From NCBI RefSeq assembly GCF_001522545.3, contig NC_031779.1, positions 3,272,763 through 3,336,762 on the forward strand: 64,000 nucleotides of DNA, in the 5' to 3' direction. Positions 12,501 to 24,500 of the stretch are shown in pieces. Below the pieces are notes generated by a model. The model was given only the letters and a program-made list of their open reading frames with translations. It was not told the origin of the DNA and made no database searches. Numbering within the stretch: position 1 is the stretch's first letter; the number at the start of each line of letters is the position of its first letter. The position numbers and the translations under genes are program-made. The stretch comes from Parus major (Eukaryota > Chordata > Aves > Passeriformes > Paridae).

Positions 12501-15500
12501 TGAATCCAAGATGCCTTTTTAACACCAGAAAAACCTGCATAAGGAAAACAAAAGGAAACCCAGTTTTCAAGTACTTTTTTAGTTTTTATGTATGGGTATT
12601 TCAGGGATTTGATTGGTTTTCATTATTCTCTGGGAACTGAGCTGTTATCTGGTGCACATCTGAAGTGAAAAGACTATTAATGCAACTTCTGTAGTCTTAT
12701 TGTAGGAATGTTGCTAATATTTTCAGTTTCTTTCAAGAGAAGTACTCTTTATTCAGGAATGTTTTTAATAAATTGACCAGAATGTTGTATTTTAGCTTAG
12801 TATGGTATGATTTTATTTTAAGCAGGGCAGTCACCTGCCTGTGTCTAAGCACACCTGCAGTCCCTGACACCTTTGTTTTAGAAGCCAGAACAGCTATATA
12901 TAGAGTTTTTCATCTGGGCTTTGGTGTGTCACTGCAGACAATAAACATTTGGATTAATAATAGCTTCTGTCTTTGACAGGTCTTACCTCTCATCCTTTTC
13001 ATACCTGCATTGGGATTAAGAAACAGCCACTTTGCCTTCTTGACTCATGAAGTATTCATTGGGCCTACTGCTTACACTTTGATAAAGTCTGTCTATTACC
13101 TAAACTTGTTCAGAGCTATTTGTTTCTAAACTGTCTCAATTTATGATGCCCTTTCTCCACTGACCTAAGCACAGCTCCACACCTATGTTTTAAAAATCAT
13201 TATGTTCAATTTACACATGAGAAAATGAAAGTGCATGAAGATGAAGCAGCTTTATTTGTACTTACTGTTGTCATTAGGATCTTCTGTTTGTCAAGAGAAC
13301 AATGAAAGTCTGCCAGCCAGGAGCAGGAATGGAATGGAATGGAATGGAATGGAATGGTTTGTGAGTTTACAGTATTTTGCTGTGCCTCTGGCTCTCAGTG
13401 CAGACTGCAAGCCTGACTTTGAGGGAGGCTGCAACTGTGTTCTAAAGCACTGGTGTGGACCTCAGCTATGGCTGATGTGTTCCTGTATTGCCAAAAGTGC
13501 TCAGAGAGGCAGTTCCCAGACCTCTGAAGCAACTAGGATAGTATTGGAGAGGAGTGTGATGAGTGTTGTACTTTTGAACACTCCAAAACCATTCTTTTTC
13601 AGCCACTGAGGTGGCAGGAAACAGCACAGATACTAACTGAACTTGCTTTATAGTTTTTACTGTTCATAGGTGTAGTAAAATACAATTATGCTTATGAACT
13701 TCTATTAGGAATTACAAAAGGTACTGTTTTCTGTTACTCTCATTCTGACAAACCCAAGCACTTTGGTCTGAAATTTTTTCACCAGCTCACTGTATAATAT
13801 ATCCATTTTTTATGCCTATGCTAAAAATATTGCTTCATTTATAAAAGAAAATCAAAGGAAAAAAGTGTTCTTAAAATGTTCTTGTACTGTTTTGTTCATA
13901 AGTATGGGAAGTGTTTGATGAGGGAGTCATGGGAGGGTTTGTGCTTTCCTTGTGAGAATTCACCTGAATTTTGCCAGCTTATAACCCCTAGATCCTCAAA
14001 GGAGTGTATTCATACTCAGCCTCTTGCAAGGAGAGCCTCTGAGGCAGACATTTCTTGTGATTGCCAGGGACTGTCCCAGTCCTTGGCACCCGTGGTGAGA
14101 GCCAAGTGACATTTGTTGGTACTCTGCATCTTTGTCGTTTAAAAGAAGAGGAGAAAAAAATACAGGGAGAAAAAAGTGGATGGCATAAAGACAGAGAGGA
14201 AGACAAGAGCAGAAGATGAACCATGGGACCAGGGTGAGACAGGAGTGAGTGGAATGGACACATTAGAACATGGGCAGATGATGGAGGGAAAAACTGTAGG
14301 AAATAGCAGCAAAGAGGGACAGGATGAAGGAGAATAGCTGAAGGGCCAGGAGGTAGGGAAGAGATAACATGCAAAAGGAGCTTGGTTACTGAACAGGGGT
14401 GAAGGTTTCGTATCTTTTGTATCTCTTTAGCCTTCTGATTCACCACCTACTCCCCTGGCACAAGGAGGAGTGCAGAGCTGAGCACAGGCAGATTCTTCTG
14501 AAACTGGAAATGTGCCTGCAACACACAGATCATCAACATAATTCTGTACGGTACTTTTATTCAAGATGCAGAACAAAGTATAAGAAATAAAGATTTCGCT
14601 TTCTACATGGTATATTTGATAATAAGAAAATTGGAAAGCCCTTCTCTCAAGAGCTGGGAAGTGCCAGAGTTGTGCTTAGTCCTATGATTTTTATTCAGTC
14701 CTCTTGCCTTCTGATACACAGTCACGTGGTATTTTTCAATTACAGATTATCTTGACAATGGTGCTTTCCCTTCCAGAGTCCCTGTGGACTTCTTTTGCTG
14801 ATGGCAGAGTCAGACTGAGAATAGATAACTCATGCCCAGAGACTCCCATAACAGTTCATCAGATGTTCAAGGAGAGCGTGGAAAAATATGGATCCCTTAA
14901 TGCTTTGGCCAGCAAAAAGAATGGAAAATGGGAGAAAATAACTTTTTCAGAATATTATTGTCTCTCTAGGAAAGCAGCCAAGAGCTTTTTGAAGGTAGGT
15001 ACAGGAAATCAAAACCAATGCCTTTAATCCTTTAGTCTAATTTAAAAACAAAAAAAAAAACTTATCAAAAAAACCCCAACCCCAAACTCCACAATATATA
15101 AGAGGTTTTTTGCATTATTTGAAGATCAGTAGTCATATTCTTCATTGAAATGATAATTATGAAAATGAGTTTTGGTCAGAGGTAACACTGCTGTCAGGGA
15201 ACCTTGACTGCAAGTGAGGAGCTGCTGTGTTGCACGCTGTCTCTGGGACATGGGTGCAGAGCTCAGCATGAGGCCTTAAGATCCAAAAAGAAAAATAGGG
15301 AAAAACTGCTATCATAAATTTGGTGAGATAAAGACAATCTTTAAAACATCTAAATGTATGGTAATATTAGTACTCATTATGCTCTTGTTCATATTGAAAT
15401 GGGTCTTGGGCCTTTCTGGGCAGCAGAGAGAGACAGGAGAAGGTAGTGGAAAATTCACATCCTGTTAATTGCTGATAAATACCAGGCTTGCTATGGATAC

Positions 15501-18500
15501 CAAAACATGCTTTCACATACCTTGTCACTACTGTAATAATAAATCAAAAGTTTCCATGGTTTATATTTGTATGCATGTTTCTCTCCTGTGGGCCTATATT
15601 ATATAACCTTATGTGTATTATTTTTAAGCTTGGTCTTGAACGATTTCATAGTGTAGCAATCCTTGGATTTAATTCTCCAGAATGGTTCATCTCAGCTGTT
15701 GGAGCTGTTTTTGCTGGGTAAGATATTTTGGGGGGGAGGTGCTTGGGTGGGTTAATTTTTGAGGGGAATTTGGGGATTTCTGTTTTGCTAGGAAATGTAT
15801 CAAGTCAGTATCAAGTATTTTGTGTCATATCTTGGAAGTTGTGTTGCTGATTAACATGATCAGCAGCCTGCTGGAGTCTCATATCCCAAATAGTCCAGAT
15901 ACTCACAAATAGCTCCTGTCTGCCATGGGCTTAATCATGACAGTCACATGCCATGGGCTTAACCATGACAGTCAGACAGAAGCTGTTGTATGGGATCTTA
16001 TCAATGGAAGATGTGGGAAACTAATGAGAATCACTCATTTATATTAATGATAATAATATACTATTAGCTACCCTGATTTCTTCTGTCTTGATACCTGTTA
16101 ATTGGGATATTACTTGTTCAACTGTTCTGTACCAATGAAATCCAAACTGGAATCTGTGCACAGCTTGAACAAAGAGGACATAAGTGGAGATTTTTTTATC
16201 ACTTCCCAAGCTAACTCCTGTGTAACCTTAACTGAGTTAAAACACTGAGTCCTAACCCACAGCATCTTCTACTGAATAGTTCAGAGATTAATTTTTGCAA
16301 TGTGCATAAATCAGAGATTCACGTATATCTGAATATGTGAAATGAACATTAGAGCTGTCCTGCTGTTTGCTTCCATATCTTCATACCTTCAGGTTTCTTC
16401 CAGACTTTGATTATTATTCTCTTTTGATACTTCATGCATGTATATGTGTGTGTATGCATATAAATGTATGTTCTTAAATATATATAAATTTTTTGATGCA
16501 GAGGAATTGTCACAGGAATTTATACAACCAATTCTCCAGAGGCCTGTCACTACATTGCTCATGACAGCAAGACTGATGTAATGGTTGTGGAAAATCAGAA
16601 ACAGCTGGACAAGATAATGCAGGTACAAGGTAGCTGAATGATTACTGAGAAACCACAATTTTTAATTTCTCAATGCTGTATTGGTCCTGAATACCATGTA
16701 CACTCTCTGTGTCATAAAACCTTTCTTTGTGAAGTGTGTATGGTTACTCAGAAATCTGGTATCTTGTGTTAGAGCTCATGGGTGACTCTGACCCTCTGCA
16801 GTGTCTGTGGCACCAGCAGAGAGCTCACTGGATGGTTCACTGCAGGGTTACCTGAAAAAACCCACATTTTAATCCCATGTTTTTATTGTCACCACCTGAT
16901 TCTGTTTGGAAAAGCACAGTCCACTTGAATGGAAGAGGTTATGCTCATGCAGGTTTGTAGAGGTCTGCCATTTAAATGTTAAAGATGTCAGTGTTCAGAA
17001 TTATAAGAGAATGATACTCCTTCCAAGTTATCATCTTTTCCTGCTTGTACTATCAGCCATTAAGGCTCTTGGGTTTACTGCACTTTGGTGGCATCATGAT
17101 CAACATTAGACAGACCTTAGTGAGAAAGCAGGAGCCTCCAAAAGTGAACAATCTCAATTTTGACAGAACTCTTGGGCAGCAGTGCCAGATGGAAAGACGG
17201 ATTTGATGGCCAGGTGACTTGGGAGAGGAGCACAGGCAGCTCTTGGGAAGGGCTTGTTTGGCTGTCAGATATTGAGGGAGGCCTGTGGACTCATTAAACT
17301 TGCACCAAATGGCACTCTTTGCTGAAGCAGGAGGGCCCTCCATGGTGGAGCTTTCTGCCAAAACCACATACCTGCAAGAGAGAAAATATGGTGTTTTTTT
17401 TGTTTTTTTCAAGTGTATTTCATATATGCTGTTCATGAATTACTTTGTATTTTGTAGTTATGTTTTATATGCAATATGGAGGAAGATTTTTTTTAAGTAT
17501 TCTATAAAAACCCACAGTCAGACATGCCTTCTTGCAGTGCCATTGACACAATACCAGGCTATGCTCTTTTCCTGGTTTTGCATTAATTGATATTTGGTGA
17601 GAAGGAAAGAAGCCACCCACAGAAATGATTTTTTTTGTAACATGCTGGTTGTGGGTGGGAAGATGAAAACTCCACAACTCATGAACCAGATTCTCATGAG
17701 ACAAAACAACTTTGTTCATTATGCAGAGCTCACTTTTATACTTGATTCAAAACTCCCAGGCTTAGATATCTATTGGCTGGGATCTCTTTCTGCCCAGATC
17801 TCTGGCCAGTGATGTGCTTGCTTCTCAGCTTGGATGTGACTGGCTGAGGGTCTCCTGTAACTTATCTGGGAACATGTTCAGGCATGAACCAGGCCAGCCA
17901 AATTGGATTTGTGTTATGCTCAGATTTACTTTGTCCAGTCCAGGCCAGCTGTACTGTGACAATAGTGTGACAATTGTTTTTAGGAGGAGGCTGCTAAAAG
18001 CTTCCTCTGTACCTAGAAAAAAACAATAGCTGGCTAGCTCTGAGAATTGACAATGTATTAAACCATTTAGAAGCTGGGTCCACCTATGTGAAATCCACAT
18101 TTTAAAAACGGGCAAGGCCAGGAAATCTCTCTCTTGCTTCCGGCCTTGAAAGGTGACCGGCCTTGGAAGGGCTCTGCTCTGGCTGGCCCCTCTGCGGCCT
18201 GCACGGCCTGGCTGGGCCGAGACCGGACCCCAGCGGTGGCCAGGCTGCAGGGCCACGGCTGCTAACATCTCACTGCCACTAAGCCCTGTGCCCCTGCTGT
18301 CAGCCTGCACCGAGCCGGGGTCTGCTGGGCCCCAGGAGCAGCTCTGGGCTGGGCTAGGTCCCCTCTGCCACAGCCCCCCCTGTGCAGCCCCAGCAGCTGC
18401 TGGGCAGAGGAAGGGGCCCTGCACATCCATCACCGTGACTGCTTTGGACACTGCCTGGCAGAAATCACCATGACCATCTGCAGGTCTGGGCAGGATACTC

Positions 18501-21500
18501 ACTCCTTCACTGCACAGACCTGCAGAGCTTTTAATCCTCTCTCAAACGAGAGAAAAGGACAGAGTGAAGATACATAGAAGACAATATAAAGTCTCCAAAG
18601 TCAGTAAAGGAGGAGTCAAGTCCCAGATGGAAGGAGAATGAGGAGATGCCCTAGTATTGGGGCTGGAAGTTCTTTTGGTAAGGCCATGGAGATGGACTAT
18701 GATACACTAAAATATTCACTTTTAATTCATGAGAAAGTGTGGGGGCATAGAGTATTCAAACTGTGGATGTGAGCAGAGGCATCTATGATGAAGCAAAGTA
18801 GATGTTGAAGAAGTTGTGATTCTATGAGAAGCTTAGAGAGATGAGAGTGTTGAAGACCCTTTGCCCCCAGAGAGAGAAGACTTCTGTTCTCAGAAATAAA
18901 AATTATCACCGAGATAGATGAAGGGAACCTTTGCTTTTGAACAGCTCATCCTTAAAATAGTACCCCATAAGTTGACATGACCTATTCACTCAGCTGTGGG
19001 AAGGCTGTGAAAATGGGAGGAGCTTCACAATTGCAGATTTTTTTATTTTTTTTTTTCTGGGCTGCTGCTATCCATGGAAATTAAAAAGCCACAAGAGAAC
19101 TGTTTCTTGTTGAGAAGAAGAATGGCATGGCAAGAGAAAACTCCTCTCCCTACAAAAACTGATGAAAGACTATTGTAGAGGTGGTAACTGATTGAAAATC
19201 CCAGGCTTTGTCTCTGTGTTGTCAGTTAGGAAAGAAAAGGAGTCGGGCAGGGGGAGAAAAAGTATTCTGAAAGTTTTATTCTGATTATTTTTGTTCTTTT
19301 AGTTCTGTTAATAAAGTTTTCTTCGTACCTTTTAAGCTTTGAGCCTGTTTTGCCCTCCTCCTAATTCATAATTTACAACAGGAGATGGGTGAGTAATTCT
19401 GGTGGGTGCACTGGTGATTTTGGCCAGCACTAAACCCACCACATTGTTTGGTGCCTTGGCCAGGAAACTCAGATTAGTGAACCTAAACCACTACAGCTGT
19501 TGTGAACATGGAGAGAAGAATCCAAATGGAATAACTTGAGGGGTTTGGTTCATACACATTATGTAGAATAAGAGAGCTCTGGCCAGCACTGCTTTATCTA
19601 GCAGAGGGTTTTTTGAAACTTTTTTTCTGGAACTCAAGACTGAAATAATAACATCTCAATTGCTATCCTCCTAATAATATGTACATACTGGCTACCATCA
19701 AGCCACTGCTTTTGTATTGGCAAAATTCAGTTCAAAATGTGATTAATTGAAAGGCATCTGTGAGGCATGGGATCCCACAGAATTCTGTGAAATCAATGCT
19801 TCCTGCAGGCCATGCAAAGCACAAAATCACTGTTGTCTGCCTGTAAACCTGCAGCTTTCTATTTTTATTTATCCTTACAATGTGCATACAGCTTCCTTTG
19901 CTTTTTTCCTTAAGGAAGCAGAACTTTTATCAGCACTTGAATGGCAGTTTTTATTGAGGGACTTTATTAGTAATCACAGGTGAGGATCAGCTTCTAGCTT
20001 GACCTGCACTGTTCCTATATGTGCCCTTTTGTGCATTATGAGAAGGATGCGGAGGAGCCATTTCTAGTGTATTTTTCACTTTTTAAACCTTTTGACTAAA
20101 CCTAGATTTCCTGGAGCAGACTGTGTAGTCTGTGTAGACTATGTAGTTTCCTCCCACATCCCTCTGCCTCTAGTTGAGCTAGTTGGTGATGAGTTTAGGG
20201 GAGAATATTTGGAGGTGGAGGAATATGGGAGGTTTTTGTGGCTGTCAAGCCATTACAGTTTTGGCAACATTAGAGTGGATAAAAGCCCACACAAGACATG
20301 AATAATAAATAATAACTTTGTTTTAAAAAATGCAACAGATCTGGAATCGCTTGCCACACTTGAAGGCTGTGGTGCTATATAAGGACTCCATTGCAGAGAG
20401 ACATCCAAATTTGTACATGGTGAGTGAATACTAGAATAGAGGCATAACCAAATAATGTATGGGGTATTACCAGTTAATACATGGGATATTATTTATTTGA
20501 TAAATTTCTACTGTGATTATATACCATTTAGAATGCATTGCTGTGTTCCAGCAAACACATTCAATAGCTTTATCAGCTTTTTGTGTTGATTTACCTTTGA
20601 TACTTCACATTTAAAGTATTTGCTTTACTGTCTGTCTTGTGTCTTCCTGATATTTAACTTGACTAGGTTATGGAAACACCTGTAGGTTTTAGGTGGTAAT
20701 GTGTACTCTCAAATGGTTAAAAATAAAATTGCTCCCTGATGCATGTGAATTCAGCAATTTTTAAAGAATCCAGTATTTTAACTGGACTAATCATCAGATT
20801 TTAGGCTGAAAAGCTTTAACTGTGGAAAAATATATTGAAAAGAAATATAATTTATTCAGTCTATAAAAATATAATGAACACTGAACAGCATTTAAATATT
20901 TTAAATACTTGCAGTTTTGATAATCTGATAAGAAAAAACTCATCTGTGTTTTTTTGTTTATGTCTTGCATATAACTTAATAATAAACTGTTAGTGTTCCA
21001 ATAGTGTATATATTGGTATAGAGCATGCCTTGCATCTTGTACAATAAAAATATTAATACAAAGATGATCTTACTATTTAAAAAGATAAGGTGCTAGCATT
21101 TAATTCTTGAACAACTTGCACTTGCTGAAATGTAAATGTGTGAGAATTGCTGTATTTTTAAACTCTGGTTCAGTGTTCAGGTGTTATGTTGGGCATTTTC
21201 TCAGAGGAGCAGGATAGTTATGAGTGTCTGACAGTTGCCATAGTTTATGTCATCTAAAGGAAAAATTAGAGATCAGATCACCAAAGGCAGAAGTGATTGT
21301 TGCTGAGGTGTGATGCAGAGCAAACTACTGGCCCATGTGGCATTTGATGAAAGGGATTTGTGCCATTTGTGCCATGTGATGAGCAGCAGCAGGGACAGAG
21401 CTGGCTGAGCAGTGTGTGTTTCCAGAAGGCGAATGCAGAGTCAGGAGTGTGGTGTGACTGTTTCTGTACCTTCCACACTCGCTGGAATGCCAACACAATC

Positions 21501-24500
21501 TGTTGCAGGTGCTGCTCAGTAAACAAAGCCTGAGCCACAGATTCTCAGTGATCAATGCATTCCTCTGTGAGAATACAGTAAGGTCAGGAAACCAGGAACA
21601 GCTGCTTAGTGACATACAAACAATTACAGCCTTCACACCACCAGGCTTTCCAGGAGCTTGTGAAATTGATGCAGCCATATTCTGTGGGAAGGGATAGAAT
21701 ATGAGCTGCTACAGAGCTGTGCAGTGCCTCTCTTTTCAGAGATGTGGTTTGTTGGAAGAAAGTATAAAACTGATGAATTATCCTTAGGACAGCCTTACCA
21801 CCCAAGAAAAGGAGGTTAAGGTGCCACAGAGGCTGACTTTAGTAGCCCAGTGGCAATGCCAGAGGTCTGAAAGAAGAAATTAAGTACCTTCAAGTAGAGG
21901 CTCTCCTTTTTTACCTCTGTTTTTCTCATCATCCCCATTACTGCTTAGTAGTCCTAGATACAGCTCCAAGAAATCACTGAAAAATGAAGGTGCTGCATCT
22001 TGCATTTAAATAACACACTTCTGTAGCACAGTATGAATCACATGATTGCAATAGAAAACTGACAGTTTGGTTATCAATTTTCTTAAAAAATACTGTGGTA
22101 CTCTTAATTTCCAATTAACATTGCGATCAATGCTACACTTAACAGCACATCAGGGGTGTGCAACAGAAGCATCAGGGACCAACCCATATAATACAGAGGA
22201 GCAGGTTCAGAATTCTTCTAGGCCAATTTGTGGGGCACAAAAGCCCAGTGTCATCAAAGTTTTATCTCACTCTAGAATGAGCCAAATTTGAATGGAAGCT
22301 ATGACCAGTATTAAATGCTGTTTCCTATAAAAGAGCACATAATTTGGGCAAATATTCATACATCTAGATAACGATGCTTTTGCAAAGAAGCTTTCATTCA
22401 ATTGCTTCATAGTTATATAGTATACAATGAATTATAGATGAGCTGTCACAAGTATACTCTTAAAAATGATGCATCCAGATTCCTTTAAATAATACTCAAA
22501 ATCATTCTTACAGTGTGAGAGTGTAAGAGTTGTAGCCTCTGTGACTTATCCATAGTATTGATGGTGGAGGACGAACAGTATTTCTATTCCTTCTTAGATA
22601 TTGCTAAGACTCATGGCAGCACAGTTTTAGATAGTCTGATTGCAATTCACACATTAAGCTCTAAGACCTACCATAGACTCACCATATTTCTTCCATAGCC
22701 AAGATCTGGGGAAACTTGCCTTGGACACATGTTCAGAATAAGGCACTGAAATGTTCTAACATTTTTGAGACAGGAAAGACACAGTAATGTGTTAATTTGT
22801 AAGAAGCCATTTGGTATCCTGTATTTTCTGTTCCATGTTCTAGATGGAAGAGTTTCTGGAGCTGGGAGGTGATGTCTCTGACAGTACTTTGGATGACATT
22901 ATTAACTCCCAGAAGCCAAATCAGTGCTGTGTTCTGATATACACCTCCGGAACAACTGGGAAGCCAAAAGGAGCCATGCTGAGTCATGACAATGTAGGTA
23001 CTTTACACTCTTCCTGTAGCAGAGAAACAGCCAAGTGTGAGGATATGTATTCCTGTGGTTTTAAATGCCTGGTGCATCCTAGAGCCCTGAAATGCTTTTG
23101 CTTTTACAGCATGGACAGTGTACTACAAAGCAATGTTCAAAGTGCAGTCAGCTGTTTCTGGTGAAGTACAGGCAAGGTAAAGAATGAAACTCCATTCAAA
23201 CAACACTTCACAAAGCTGAACAGTTCTTTATGAAAATTAAATTATTACCCACTGTATTTCTTGTGAGATCTAATGCATGAATTAATAAATATAATTCACA
23301 GATTGTCATAAAGTCTCTCAAGTGATGTCATAGGTCACTGTGAAATTAGCAAATCATATATATCAGCCAGCTACTATCAAAACAGCCTATGGACTGCTTT
23401 GGCAGATTTTATTAAAATTTGAGGTGGATGTGTAGGTTTTTTACTTTGCTGTTTCTTGTTCCTGGACTTGTGTGCAGGTTACTATGTCTGTCACTGGAGG
23501 ATAATACAGCTCCAGTGCTCAGTGCTGCTGCTAACAGTAGCCATACCTGCATTGTTGCAAACAGAAAATTTCCAGTTACAGACAAAAGCAAAGTTGTTTG
23601 CTAAAAGGACCTTCCACAGAGGTTTGTTTGGAAAGATACGTGGTTGGTGGCTGAGCAAGAGTGGAAGGTGGTAGGGAACCTTTCTGAATACACAGAGAAT
23701 CTGTGAAAAGGGATGGTCTAAGTTGAGACCTCACCCCTTAAAATAAAGCAGAAATTATTGCAGACATGCACAATGTGAAAACAGCAATTCACCCAAATGT
23801 AGGGAATTAGTGTAGTAGTACCTGGAAGCATAACATAATGAACCTGGCAAACACAAAGGCTGATTTGATGTTGCAGATCTGTGCTCTTCTATCTCAAGAG
23901 TCTGGTGTCATTTCCATGCCAGCTGCCAAACTATTCTTGGCTGCTGATCACAAACAGGCTATTTTTATGTTGACAAAAAGTGGAAAGCACACCATGCCTC
24001 TAGCTCTGCTGCTACCTTCTTTAGTCAAAAATATTTGTCACTGTTCTTGTGCAGAACCAGTGCTGAATCAGACCTGCAAGACCCTCCCAGATCTGCTGTA
24101 AGTGTGCCTGTGTGAGGCTTGGAGTAAAAGCAGTGAATACAGACCCATCTTAAAGACATCCTGTTCTTCCTACTGATTCTCCCACAGCTGCTTGTCCAGT
24201 GCTGCCACCTAAACTTGGATGGCCTGGCCTGGCAGCATGCTGCTCTTTAAAACCCTCTCTTGAGAATCTCTGTTTCCTTAGGCCAGGCCTACACTTGTAC
24301 CTTTTCATTTATTACAAAGGAGCTGACAGGAACGTGCTGTGATAACAGGAATACATTTTTGATTTTGTGTCTGTACTCTGCCATCTTGAACACTCTCATT
24401 CCTGTATCCTGCACTACCCAGTTTGGATTACAGACTCCTCTGAGAAAGAGCTGTTTCTTTTTGTTGCTTGGGGTTTTCTGGTTTGCTTGTGGATTTTTTG

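Larger units (their letters stand above)
6518..14776 (+). other. Long ACSBG1 intron (8.3 kb)
   Basis: This intron runs from gtaagc at 6518 to ttcccttccag at 14776. Its notable contents are the 86-nt hairpin at 7156-7241, a decayed minus-strand CR1 element at about 8360-9790, a (GGAAT)6 run at 13326-13355 and a purine-rich block at about 14125-14400. No further exon could be supported. Confidence 0.55.
16623..20338 (+). other. ACSBG1 intron carrying LTR elements
   Basis: This 3.7-kb intron contains the minus-strand LTR copy at 17636-17972 and a GC-rich to AT-rich retroviral-like segment at about 18050-19443. No exon is supported; the ORFs in the GC-rich part lack family similarity. Confidence 0.6.

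Noticed and set aside
13235..13609. 124-codon plus-strand ORF with a signal-peptide-like start
   Set aside because: It is intronic and spans the GGAAT microsatellite (repeated NGMEW residues), with no homology recognised.
17825..18502. 225-codon minus-strand ORF
   Set aside because: It crosses from the LTR copy into the GC-rich retroviral-like block, shows low-complexity Pro/Gly/Ala/Arg composition and no retroviral or host motif.
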